Shown here piece after piece: positions 1 to 9,345 of a stretch of 64,000 nucleotides of DNA (position 1 is the first letter of the stretch; each line of letters opens with the position of its first letter). A model generated the notes under the pieces. It made no database searches, was not told where the DNA came from, and was given only the letters and a program-made list of their open reading frames with translations. The stretch covers positions 45,268 to 109,267 of the forward strand of contig JAEEND010000028.1 in the NCBI GenBank assembly GCA_016283575.1. The letters are read 5' to 3'. The position numbers were made by a program, and so were the translations under genes. This DNA comes from Lachnospiraceae bacterium. Lineage in GTDB: Bacteria > Bacillota > Clostridia > Lachnospirales > Lachnospiraceae.

Positions 1-90
1 CTTATGAGAATGGTAGAATATAGAGTAGTTGAAATTGGTATATATAACATTCTGATTAAAATATCGCTATAAGGGGCAAAGATTATAAGA

Positions 91-2877
91 ATGAAGAATA
101 CATTTCTTACAAATTACACCGAGCAGACTTTTTTAAATCAAATAAAAGATAATTTGCGAAGCTGCAGTCTTTTTTGCTTTTCCGTAAGTTTCATAAAGAA
201 AGCCGGATTGTCGCTTTTATATAGAGATATAGAGGCAGCTTTGAATCGTGGAGCGGTAGGGAAGATAATCACATCCACCTATCAGAACTTTACGGATATA
301 GATTCACTTCGCCTCTTTTTAATGATGACAGAAACTCATAAGAATTTTGAATGCCATCTCGATTTTGAAAGTTTTCATGATGAGGGCTATAGAGCAATCG
401 GATATCATTCTAAGGGTTATTATTTTGAGTTTGATGATGAGGCAGAATTGGTAATCGGGTCCTCCAATATTACGAGGTATGCTTTGCTTAAGAACGTAGA
501 GTGGGACCTTGTAGTCAGAGACAATCGCAGTAATCCTGTTTTCTGCGAAATGTTATCAGAGTTTAATGATAAATGGAATAATACATATGCCTTAAATAAG
601 GATCTGATTGCTCAGTACGTTGGAAAGCTTAACTATGCCATTGAACGCTGGGATATGGATTATGACCTTTCTTCGGGCGAAGTGGTTCCTAATTTTATGC
701 AGCGTAAGGCGCTCAAAGAACTGAACAGATATCGTGTTATGGGCATTAAGCGTGCATTAATTGTAGCTGCGGCGGGAAGCGGGAAAACATATCTTGCTGC
801 TTTTGATTCCCGTAATTTTAATCCCAAGCGACTTCTTTATATAGTTCACGAAGCATCTATCATGCAAAAGGCTATGGAATCTTTCCGCGAGGTGTTTGGA
901 AACAGTGTCACCTATGGTATCTATAATAAAGACAATAAAAATACAGATGCTGATTTTATTTTTGCCGGAAATATTATTCTGAGTCAAAATTTAAAACAAT
1001 TTCATCCTGATGAATTTGATTACATAATCATGGACGAATGTCATCATGCTACGGCCGATTCATACAAAAAAATTCATGAGTATTTCAGACCGGAATTTTT
1101 GCTTGGACTCACCGCGACTCCTGAGCGTATGGATAATGAAGACGTTTTCGGACTGTTTGATGCCAACGTTCCGTATGAATTGCGACTACGAGATGCAATT
1201 ATTAATGAATTGGTCGTACCATTCAGGTATTACGGTATAAGAGATAAGTTGGTTGATTACGGATTGTCAAAAGCGGAGGAAAGAAAACTAGTATCTCTTT
1301 TAGCTACGCCGGAGCATTGCGGTTTCGTAAAAAGTAAAATAGAAGAGCATAGACCAAACGGTAAGTTAAAAGCCCTTGCTTTTTGCAGAAACATAACTCA
1401 CGCTATGATGATGGCCGATGGGTTGGCTGAGCTTGGATATTACACAGCATATCTTACAGGAAAAAATACTGTGGGAGAAAGAATTAAAGCCTATAATGAT
1501 TTACAGAACGAAGAGGGTTCTTTGGAAATTCTCTGCACGGTTGATATTCTCAATGAAGGTGTTGATATACCGGGGTGTAATATGGTTTTATTCCTGCGTC
1601 CGACAGAGAGTTCGACTATTTTCATTCAACAGCTTGGACGAGGTTTGAGAAAATACAAGGACAAGCAGTATGTAACCGTCCTTGACTTTATAGGAAACAG
1701 CTATAAACGTAGCGTTCAGATAGCATTTGCGCTTGGCAGCCTCTCAGAAAATTTCGTTATGGAAAAGCGGCTGATGAAATCGCTTGTTAAGGATAATTTT
1801 TCAGCGCTTGAGCTTTCCAAATATGGTGTTGTAATTGACTTCGATGAAGAGAGCCAAAAAGAAATAATCGATTATATTGATCGAGAGAATTTCAACAGCA
1901 AACAATATATGGAGCAGGATTATTATAATTTCAAGAAATATATCGGTGCTGAGTTCCCACCGAAGCACATGGATTATTTGAACAATGATTGTGCACCGGA
2001 CTTGATGAGATTTTTGCAGATAAAAATAGATGGTCGAAAAACAGAATGTTATTATTCATTCCTGCAAGGCATTGGAGAAGAAAATCTTCCGGTATTCAAT
2101 GATGATCAGGTTGCATTTATAAAATATCTTTCATCTTTATTGCCACTGGTAAGAGCGCATGAATATCTGATAGTTAATGCCCTGATGAATGGCGAGATGT
2201 CTGAGGCGGATGTTAAGAGTTATATTCAAAGTCATATATCGACATACAAGGACGAAGAATTTGAGCATGCGTTGGTTTTTATGCATAAAGCAGGTGCGAT
2301 AAAGCGTGAAAACGGTAAAGTTACTCTCAATGTTAAACTGGATGCGGAACTTATTGATTATATTAATGATTTGGTTAAGTACGGTCTTTCCAGATATGAA
2401 GCAGATTATGCAAATTCTGATAAGTTCCTCTTGTGGCATGATTATAGGATCGATCAGGTACAACGTAAGTTATTGAAGAATCCAGGACATATATTCAAAG
2501 GCACCTATTTTTATGGTGAGGAAGCAATTGTCTTTGCTTCTCTTAAAAAGGATGCGTCCGTAGAAGAAAGGTTACATTATAACGATAAGTTTTTAGATCC
2601 CAAGGTATTCCAATGGGAATGTGAAAATAATATTTCTGATAAAGATCTGGCGGCATTGAGATTGTGCAAATATGTGCATTTGTTTGTTCGTAAGGTAAGC
2701 AACGAGAATGGTATTCAACAGCCATATATTTATGTTGGCGAGGGCCGGTTTTCCAATGAACGTAAGCAGGTTAAGGATAATGCCGGAAATAAAAAGGATG
2801 TTACATATCTTTACGACATTCCTATGAATGAAACACTGCCGGATTATTTGCAATATGATTTTGGAGTGGCAAAATGA
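91..2877 (+). CDS. DEAD/DEAH-box (SF2) helicase with N-terminal PLD-like nuclease domain and DUF3427-like C-terminal region
   Basis: 928 aa ORF; PLD-type HxK...GSSN motif (HSKGYYFEFDDEAELVIGSSN), Walker A AAAGSGKT, DECHHA box, SAT-like LTATPER, motif VI QQLGRGLRK. Confidence 0.9.
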   Translation: MKNTFLTNYTEQTFLNQIKDNLRSCSLFCFSVSFIKKAGLSLLYRDIEAALNRGAVGKIITSTYQNFTDIDSLRLFLMMTETHKNFECHLDFESFHDEGYRAIGYHSKGYYFEFDDEAELVIGSSNITRYALLKNVEWDLVVRDNRSNPVFCEMLSEFNDKWNNTYALNKDLIAQYVGKLNYAIERWDMDYDLSSGEVVPNFMQRKALKELNRYRVMGIKRALIVAAAGSGKTYLAAFDSRNFNPKRLLYIVHEASIMQKAMESFREVFGNSVTYGIYNKDNKNTDADFIFAGNIILSQNLKQFHPDEFDYIIMDECHHATADSYKKIHEYFRPEFLLGLTATPERMDNEDVFGLFDANVPYELRLRDAIINELVVPFRYYGIRDKLVDYGLSKAEERKLVSLLATPEHCGFVKSKIEEHRPNGKLKALAFCRNITHAMMMADGLAELGYYTAYLTGKNTVGERIKAYNDLQNEEGSLEILCTVDILNEGVDIPGCNMVLFLRPTESSTIFIQQLGRGLRKYKDKQYVTVLDFIGNSYKRSVQIAFALGSLSENFVMEKRLMKSLVKDNFSALELSKYGVVIDFDEESQKEIIDYIDRENFNSKQYMEQDYYNFKKYIGAEFPPKHMDYLNNDCAPDLMRFLQIKIDGRKTECYYSFLQGIGEENLPVFNDDQVAFIKYLSSLLPLVRAHEYLIVNALMNGEMSEADVKSYIQSHISTYKDEEFEHALVFMHKAGAIKRENGKVTLNVKLDAELIDYINDLVKYGLSRYEADYANSDKFLLWHDYRIDQVQRKLLKNPGHIFKGTYFYGEEAIVFASLKKDASVEERLHYNDKFLDPKVFQWECENNISDKDLAALRLCKYVHLFVRKVSNENGIQQPYIYVGEGRFSNERKQVKDNAGNKKDVTYLYDIPMNETLPDYLQYDFGVAK

Positions 2878-3281
2878 TGAAAAAGATCAGAGTCGTAGCG
2901 GCTGTAATCACCTCAGTTAATGAAATGGGAGAATCCATAGTATTTGCTACTGAGCGTGGCTATGGCGATTTTAAGGGCGGATGGGAGTTTCCCGGCGGCA
3001 AGATAGAAGAGGGAGAGACTCCTGAAGATGCTCTGAAACGAGAGATAAAGGAAGAACTGGAAACTGAAATAGAAGTCGGAAATCTTATTGATACCATTGA
3101 ATTTGACTATCCCACATTTCATCTTTCCATGGATTGTTTCTTTTGCAAAATAGTTAAGGGCTCTCCGATCTTAAAGGAGCATGAAGCAGCAAAGTGGCTC
3201 ACAAAAGATCAGCTGCTTAATGTGGACTGGCTTCCTGCGGATATCACGATCATAGAAAAAGTACGTCAGGGGATGGATTAA
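2874..3281 (+). CDS. NUDIX hydrolase (MutT-like (d)NTP pyrophosphohydrolase)
   Basis: Nudix box GGKIEEGETPEDALKREIKEELE; start overlaps the helicase stop (ATGA-type overlap). Confidence 0.9.
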   Translation: MMKKIRVVAAVITSVNEMGESIVFATERGYGDFKGGWEFPGGKIEEGETPEDALKREIKEELETEIEVGNLIDTIEFDYPTFHLSMDCFFCKIVKGSPILKEHEAAKWLTKDQLLNVDWLPADITIIEKVRQGMD

Positions 3282-3291
3282 AATCTGTCTC

Positions 3292-3320
3292 TTGACACAT
3301 CCACCCCATTCAGTTGATAA
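3292..3320 (+). promoter_or_regulatory. putative sigma-A promoter upstream of GH43 gene
   Basis: TTGACA (3292-3297) - 17 nt - TGATAA (3315-3320). Confidence 0.5.
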
Positions 3321-3398
3321 TTAACTCACGCGAATTTTATTTTTCTATCTTAAACACATTTTTTTCATGTGATTAATGCCGAACTTGGAGGCTATAAA

Positions 3399-4871
3399 AT
3401 GAAAAAAATCAATATATTATCTTTGGCCCTTGCTATGGGCCTTATTATGTCGGGATGCGGTGGAAAGACCGAGGGCCTAACGCTTCTTGACAATCAAGCT
3501 TTGATCTCACAGAGTTTTATAAACAATGAAAAAATAACAAATATCGGGGATCCTTACCTTGTTGAGGAGAACGGTCGATATTATGTCACTGCTACCTGCG
3601 ATGGCAGAGGCTATGATATCTATTCATGCGATGACCTCATGAGCTGGAAAAAAGAAGGAAGGATTTTTTCATCCAGTGCAAAAGAAGGCTGGGTTCGTTC
3701 ATCTCTTTGGCAGCCCCAGCTTGTGATAGGAGATGACGGTAAGTATTATCTCTATTATTGCGGTAATAATGATAAGAACTCCCTTAGGATCGGTGTCGCT
3801 GTAGCTGATACCATTACGGGACCCTACAAGGATGTATATGATCATCCCCTGGTTGAATTCGGTGTTGCAACCATCGATCCCTATTTATTTAAAGATGATG
3901 ATGGAAAGATGTACCTTTATTTTTCCAGAGATTGCTCTGAGAATATAATAAAGGGATACAATACAAGCCAGATTTATGTAATAGAAATGGCTGACTATGT
4001 AACTATCAAAGAAGGAGCCAAGGCAGAGCGGCTTATCACTCCCGAACAGGATTGGGAGCTTCTTAACGGTAACTTCCGCTGGAATGAAGGCCCCGATATG
4101 TTAAAGCTTGACGGAAAGTACTATTTATTCTATTCGGGCGGTTTTTACGGTGACAGTACCTATTCCATAGGTTATGCGGTTTCCGATTCCCCCATGGGTC
4201 CTTTTGTTAAGTATGAGAATAACCCTGTTATCGCATCGACGGACGTGACTTCGGGCCCCGGAAACAATTCATTCTTTTTAGATAAAACAGGAAAAGAGCT
4301 TTATAACTGTTATCATACTCATACCATTAAGAGTATCGGAGGCGGAAACAGAAAGGTTACTGTCGATAGATGCGGATTCCGCTCTGACGGAAGTTTTTAT
4401 ATGAACGGTCCCACCACTACATATCAGACACCCGTTCTGGGAAGCAGCAATTTCACAAAGCTTGATGTTGCGGGCGTTTCCGTTACAGATGCTCCTGCGG
4501 ATGCGGATCTATCCGTATTAACGGACGGCGAAACTCTTAACAGTAAGAATGAATCGCTTTATGAGTGGAGCGCTGATAAAAATGACGATTTATCTGTAAG
4601 CTTTTCTTTTTCTGAAAAGACCGATTTAAATTGTATTTATATCTATGGCACCAAGGATGCTACGAAGACAGTTGCGTCTTTTGATATTATTTTTGATGAA
4701 GGAAAGATTACGGGCGTAAGCGTTCCTGTAAATTCCGAGGCACCTACGGTATTATATTTCAACAATGTGTTGACGGAATCTGTTAAAATAGTACCTGTAG
4801 ATTATGGTGAAGCCTCGGGCTTTGCTCTTTCCGAAGTGATTTTCTACAATTTCGCAGATCAGGTGGAATAA
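3399..4871 (+). CDS. Glycoside hydrolase family 43 lipoprotein with C-terminal discoidin/CBM-like region
   Basis: Lipoprotein signal MKKINILSLALAMGLIMSGCGG; five-bladed propeller GH43 features (DPYLV, ATIDPYLFKDDDGKMYLYFS, EGPDMLKLDGKYYLFYSGG); RBS GGAGG supports the ATG at 3399 over the longer GTG ORF. Confidence 0.85.
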   Translation: MKKINILSLALAMGLIMSGCGGKTEGLTLLDNQALISQSFINNEKITNIGDPYLVEENGRYYVTATCDGRGYDIYSCDDLMSWKKEGRIFSSSAKEGWVRSSLWQPQLVIGDDGKYYLYYCGNNDKNSLRIGVAVADTITGPYKDVYDHPLVEFGVATIDPYLFKDDDGKMYLYFSRDCSENIIKGYNTSQIYVIEMADYVTIKEGAKAERLITPEQDWELLNGNFRWNEGPDMLKLDGKYYLFYSGGFYGDSTYSIGYAVSDSPMGPFVKYENNPVIASTDVTSGPGNNSFFLDKTGKELYNCYHTHTIKSIGGGNRKVTVDRCGFRSDGSFYMNGPTTTYQTPVLGSSNFTKLDVAGVSVTDAPADADLSVLTDGETLNSKNESLYEWSADKNDDLSVSFSFSEKTDLNCIYIYGTKDATKTVASFDIIFDEGKITGVSVPVNSEAPTVLYFNNVLTESVKIVPVDYGEASGFALSEVIFYNFADQVE

Positions 4872-4873
4872 TT

Positions 4874-5806
4874 ATGAAACAGGAAGTCTCATTAAATCTG
4901 AATAATCCGGACCAGGTAACCAGTATATCCAAGGCCCTTTCTTCGAAAGTAAGGATCGAGATCCTTAAGCTTCTTGATAAGAAAGCCATGAATATCAGTG
5001 AGATCGCTGAAGCTATCGATATACCGGTTTCAACTGCAGCCCTCCAGATCAAAGTGCTTGAAGAAGCGGGTCTTGTGCTTTCACAACCCCTTCCCGGTAT
5101 CCGCGGTTCGCAGAAAGTAAGCGGTATCAAGGTAAAGACAGTTCACATAGATATAAAGAGTATTGATGATGATGTATCAAAGAACCGTGTGGTTAAAGTT
5201 TCAATGCCCATCGGTAATTACTCTGACTGTAGCATAACAGCTCCCTGCGGCATTGCATCGGAGCGTCAGTCTTTATCATCTGATGATGATACCGAGGCAT
5301 TTTACCTTCCTGAACGCACCACGGCACAGATCATATGGTTCTATAAGGGTTATCTTGAATATCGATTCCCGACTCGCCATATAAAGGATAATGACAAGAT
5401 CCGTTCCGTTGAGTTTGTGTTCGAAGCCTGCTCTGAAGCGCCCGGCTACAACAACGACTGGCCCTCGGATATTACCATCTGGTTAAACGGTAAGGAGATC
5501 GGTTCTTTTACAAGCCCCGGAGATTTCGGCGGCAGAAGAGGCAAGCTTGTACCGGAATGGTGGCCTGACAGCTTCACGCAGTTCGGTAAGCTTTATACGG
5601 TTTCCGTTAACAGTGACGGCTGCTTCGTGGACAATCAGCTTACATCCAAAGAGAATCTTCGCACCTTGAATATCGGGGATGATGATTATATAAGCTTTAA
5701 GATCGGGGTAAAAGAGGACTCCAAATATGTGGGCGGTATCAACCTCTTCGGAAGTAAATTTGGTGATTTTGAACAAAATATAGAAATGCGTATAAATTGC
5801 TTCTAG
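4874..5806 (+). CDS. ArsR-type winged-helix transcriptional regulator with large beta-rich C-terminal domain
   Basis: N-terminal wHTH: ALSSKVRIEILKLLDKKAMNISEIAEAIDIPVSTAALQIKVLEEAGLV; ~200 aa additional domain. Confidence 0.8.
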   Translation: MKQEVSLNLNNPDQVTSISKALSSKVRIEILKLLDKKAMNISEIAEAIDIPVSTAALQIKVLEEAGLVLSQPLPGIRGSQKVSGIKVKTVHIDIKSIDDDVSKNRVVKVSMPIGNYSDCSITAPCGIASERQSLSSDDDTEAFYLPERTTAQIIWFYKGYLEYRFPTRHIKDNDKIRSVEFVFEACSEAPGYNNDWPSDITIWLNGKEIGSFTSPGDFGGRRGKLVPEWWPDSFTQFGKLYTVSVNSDGCFVDNQLTSKENLRTLNIGDDDYISFKIGVKEDSKYVGGINLFGSKFGDFEQNIEMRINCF

Positions 5807-5838
5807 TCTTGTACTCATAAAACGTATTTTGCATTAAG

Positions 5839-5868
5839 AGCGTTTCTCCTTGTAGAAACGCTTTTTTT
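5839..5868 (+). terminator. Rho-independent terminator
   Basis: AGCGTTTCT-CCTTGT-AGAAACGCT followed by a T-run. Confidence 0.9.
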
Positions 5869-5884
5869 ATTATTTACTACATAG

Positions 5885-6087
5885 TTACACATTTTATGTA
5901 AGTATTATGTTACACGAATGATGTAACAAATATATTGTAAAAAACTACAAAATGACCGTAAATCTGTTGACATGTATGTATAATATGTATAATATTTACA
6001 GTGTAAGCAGAAATTAATTGCAGAAATGATGTAATTAAGTAGAAACAAAATTCGCGAATGTTTTGAAAACTTACAAAAAACATGTAA
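5885..6087. promoter_or_regulatory. Cluster of TTACA-N7-TGTAA palindromes (putative operator sites)
   Basis: 5885-5901, 5910-5926 (extended to GTTACA-N7-TGTAAC at 5909-5927), 6071-6087; degenerate copy TTGCA-N7-TGTAA at 6018-6034. Confidence 0.6.
5967..5995 (+). promoter_or_regulatory. putative sigma-A promoter for ABC transporter operon
   Basis: TTGACA at 5967-5972; TATAAT at 5988-5993 or TAATAT at 5990-5995 (15/17-nt spacer). Confidence 0.6.
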
Positions 6088-6134
6088 CTAAACGTTACGG
6101 CAAAAACTATTATATTTTAGAGGAGAGGAAACAT

Positions 6135-7415
6135 ATGAAAAAGAAAGTATTAAGCATTCTTTTGGCAACGGCAATGACTCTTTCACTTACGGCATGTGGC
6201 GGCTCGGCAAGTACTGACGGCGGCGCTAAACCCGCTTCCACGGAAACTCCTGCACCTGCCAATACAGCAAGCGGTGATAAGACAATCGAATTCTGGTCAG
6301 TATTTACCGGCGGAGACGGAGATGCAATGCAGCAGATCGTAGATGAATACAATGCTACAAATCCCGAATATCCCGTAGTACACAGGATGATGGCTCAGGA
6401 AGATCTTTATACAAACCTTCCTTTGGCAGTTAACGCAGGTACGGATGTACCCGATGTAGCGATCAACCACGTTGACAGAATTCCTTTAAATTCCGAAAAC
6501 AACATTTATCTTGCGCTTGATGATTATATTGCAGCCAACGGAAACATCACAGCTGACAAATACAATAAAGCTGCTTGGGATGCAGGCGCAGTTAACGGCA
6601 AGAGATATGGTATTCCCCTTGACGTTCACGGATATCTTACATACTACAACAAAGATCTTGTTGAAAAGTATTGCCCCAACGTTCTTGACGACGGCGTAGT
6701 TACTTTTGATGAGATCGCAGAGTTCGGCCCCACAGCAGCAGCTGACGGTGTTTACTCTTACGCACTTACCTGGGCAAGAAACGAATTCCAGGAATGGTAC
6801 GCTCAGCTCGGCGGTAAGGTAACAGAAGACGGTGTTGAACCCACTCTTAACAATGATATCGCCAAGAAGGTTCTTCTTGACTGGAAGGACAACATTGAAA
6901 AGGGTATCTGCACACAGGACGGCGACGATCCTACCAATCTTTTCGGACAGGGACAGCTTATTTTCCTTCCTGAAGGTACCTGGATGATCGGTACACTTAA
7001 GTCCATGGGTGTTAATTTCGGTACCACATATGCAATTTCCTATGATGCTAACAGTCCTCTTTCATGGGCAGATTCACATCAGTTCGTAATCCCCAGAAAG
7101 GATATTGATGCAGCTAAGGCAGAAGGCGTTATGGAATTTATTGCATACTTCCAGGATCATTCACTTCCTTGGGCAGAAGTTGGACAGTGTCCCGCGACTG
7201 TAGCTATTACCGATGATGCAGCATTCCAGGAAATGCCTCAGGCATTCTTCCTCCAGGATCCTTCACTTATTCTCATTTCCGATTATAAGTACTATGGATA
7301 CATGGTTTCCGCACTTGACGCATTCGTTGCAGAAGTTGCATTCGGTAAGATGGATGTTGATGAAGCTTTAGCTACATACAACCAGCAGATTTCCGATAAC
7401 ATCAAGAATCAGTAA
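6135..7415 (+). CDS. Carbohydrate ABC transporter extracellular solute-binding lipoprotein (CUT1 type)
   Basis: Lipoprotein signal MKKKVLSILLATAMTLSLTACGG, SBP_bac_1-like sequence; RBS AGGAGAGG favours ATG at 6135. Confidence 0.9.
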   Translation: MKKKVLSILLATAMTLSLTACGGSASTDGGAKPASTETPAPANTASGDKTIEFWSVFTGGDGDAMQQIVDEYNATNPEYPVVHRMMAQEDLYTNLPLAVNAGTDVPDVAINHVDRIPLNSENNIYLALDDYIAANGNITADKYNKAAWDAGAVNGKRYGIPLDVHGYLTYYNKDLVEKYCPNVLDDGVVTFDEIAEFGPTAAADGVYSYALTWARNEFQEWYAQLGGKVTEDGVEPTLNNDIAKKVLLDWKDNIEKGICTQDGDDPTNLFGQGQLIFLPEGTWMIGTLKSMGVNFGTTYAISYDANSPLSWADSHQFVIPRKDIDAAKAEGVMEFIAYFQDHSLPWAEVGQCPATVAITDDAAFQEMPQAFFLQDPSLILISDYKYYGYMVSALDAFVAEVAFGKMDVDEALATYNQQISDNIKNQ

Positions 7416-7429
7416 TGGTATAATTTAAG

Positions 7430-7457
7430 GGGCGGAACATTTCGTTCCGCCCTTTTT
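7430..7457 (+). terminator. Intra-operon terminator/processing hairpin between binding protein and permeases
   Basis: GGGCGGAAC-ATTTC-GTTCCGCCC-TTTTT. Confidence 0.85.
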
Positions 7458-7501
7458 AAAAATCTTTAAGTCTTTTAAATCTAGGTATTAAGGAGTTTTT
7501 T

Positions 7502-8413
7502 ATGGGAAAAGCTATTAAAGCGGGTGCAAAAAAGAAGAAGACTGAAATAACACCTTACCTGTTTATCGCACCGCAGATCATTTTGTTTATAGTTTTCTTT
7601 TTGGTTCCGGCTTGCATGGGTATCTACGCGGCTTTTACCAGATGGAATATCTTAAGTAACGAGCTTCCCACCTTCGTGGGACTTGATAACTTCAAGGAAA
7701 TATTCTTAAATACGGAATCTACATATTATAAGTTTTTCAGAGCGGGCTTTAAGAATACGGTAACATTCGTGCTGCTTTCCGTGCCCTTCTGTATCGTGCT
7801 TCCCCTTCTTATGGCCCTTGCCATCAACAAGAAGCCCTGGGGACACAAATTCTTTCAGTCACTTTTTTATATGCCCACGGTTCTTTCGATTTCAACCGTA
7901 ATACTTATCTGGTATTACATGTTTAATAAGAACCTTGGTCTTATCAACAATCTCTTTCATCTGAAAGTTAACTGGGTGGGCGCTCAGCCCTACGCATGGT
8001 TTGCCATAGTGATCGTAACTATCTGGTGGACCATCGGACAGAACCTGGTCATATATCTTGCAGCACTTAACGGCGTATCCCAGGATCTGCTGGAAGCAGC
8101 CGAAGTGGACGGCGCAGGCCCTGCGAGGAAGTTTTTTAACATCATGATCCCATCCATAAGAAATCAGCTGGCTTATACCTTTGTACTTACAACGGTAGCC
8201 CAGTTCAATATATACGGTCAGCCCCTGATGCTCACAGGTGGTGGCCCCAACAATTCAACCAATGTATTGCTAATGGTAATAAGAGATCTTGCATTCCCTT
8301 CATACGGCGGCAATTCCATTTCCGGTCTTGCATCCGCCATGGCACTTGTAATGGGTTCACTCATGATCGTCATTGCATTGTTACAGTACAGATTTATCGG
8401 GGAAAGGGAGTGA
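7502..8413 (+). CDS. Sugar ABC transporter permease (MalF-like)
   Basis: Multiple TM segments; EAA loop EAAEVDGAGPARKFFNIMIPSI. Confidence 0.92.
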   Translation: MGKAIKAGAKKKKTEITPYLFIAPQIILFIVFFLVPACMGIYAAFTRWNILSNELPTFVGLDNFKEIFLNTESTYYKFFRAGFKNTVTFVLLSVPFCIVLPLLMALAINKKPWGHKFFQSLFYMPTVLSISTVILIWYYMFNKNLGLINNLFHLKVNWVGAQPYAWFAIVIVTIWWTIGQNLVIYLAALNGVSQDLLEAAEVDGAGPARKFFNIMIPSIRNQLAYTFVLTTVAQFNIYGQPLMLTGGGPNNSTNVLLMVIRDLAFPSYGGNSISGLASAMALVMGSLMIVIALLQYRFIGERE

Positions 8414-8419
8414 TTATAG

Positions 8420-9262
8420 ATGAAAAAGAAAATCGATTACATGAAGATACTGGCTTTCGTATTCTGCGTGATCCTTGCTTTAGTGTGGATAGCACCTTTA
8501 ACACAGTCGCTTTCCACATCTCTTAAATCGGAAAAAGAAATAAAGATGTCGGGATTTTCATATTTTCCTGCGGAAATAACCTTTGACAGCTACAAGGACC
8601 TGTTTTCGACAAAGTCCGCCAGTACACCTATTTTAAAGTGGTTCTGGAATTCCCTTGTAACATCATCCTTGTTTACGGTTCTGGTTCTAATTATTTCATC
8701 GACATCTGCTTTTGCCTATGCCCGCATGAAATTTAAGGGTCGTGACCTGTTATTCAGTATACTGATGGCGACAATGGTATTTCCGTCGGTTATCAATCTG
8801 ATTCCCACTTATAAGATAGTAGCTGGCATGCATTTACTTAATACCAAATGGGCGCTGGTACTTCCCGGTGTCAGCGGTGCATTTAACATATTCTTAATCA
8901 AGCAGTTTATGATGGGCATTCCCAAAGAGCTTGATGAAGCTGCCAAGATCGACGGCGCAAGCTGGTTCCAGATCTATTTAAGGATCATCGTTCCTTTGTG
9001 CGCGCCCGTATTGATAGTAGTAGGGATGTTTGCCTTTACCGGTTCCTGGAATGACTTCCTGTGGCCCACCCTTGTTATGAGTAATGTTGACAAGATGACC
9101 ATTACCCCCGGTATGCAGATACTTAAAGGTACCTATGATGTTTATCCTTCCCATGCCATGGCAGGCGGTATTGTATCCGTAATACCTACTTTTGTTCTGT
9201 TCTTATTTGCTCAGAAGTACTTTATAAAGGGCATGCAGCTTCAGTCGGCGGTTAAGGGATAG
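8420..9262 (+). CDS. Carbohydrate ABC transporter permease (MalG-like)
   Basis: EAA loop DEAAKIDGASWFQIYLRIIVPLCAPV; C-terminal QKYFIKGMQLQSAVKG. Confidence 0.92.
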   Translation: MKKKIDYMKILAFVFCVILALVWIAPLTQSLSTSLKSEKEIKMSGFSYFPAEITFDSYKDLFSTKSASTPILKWFWNSLVTSSLFTVLVLIISSTSAFAYARMKFKGRDLLFSILMATMVFPSVINLIPTYKIVAGMHLLNTKWALVLPGVSGAFNIFLIKQFMMGIPKELDEAAKIDGASWFQIYLRIIVPLCAPVLIVVGMFAFTGSWNDFLWPTLVMSNVDKMTITPGMQILKGTYDVYPSHAMAGGIVSVIPTFVLFLFAQKYFIKGMQLQSAVKG

Positions 9263-9288
9263 AGCAGTAGAAGCAGTAATAAAAAAAG

Positions 9289-9338
9289 CCCGAAGGCTTT
9301 TGGTCCGGAAATCCGGTCATTGCCTTCGGGTTTCTTTA
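9289..9338. terminator. Bidirectional terminator between convergent genes
   Basis: CCCGAAGGC (9289-9297) ... GCCTTCGGG (9322-9330), A-run before and T-rich after. Confidence 0.85.
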
Positions 9339-9345
9339 TTTAAAA

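Noticed and set aside
5897-5914. GlnR/TnrA-like box (TGTAA...TTACA)
   Set aside because: The spacer is 8 nt rather than the required 7 in TGTNA-N7-TNACA; better explained as the gap between two TTACA-N7-TGTAA palindromes
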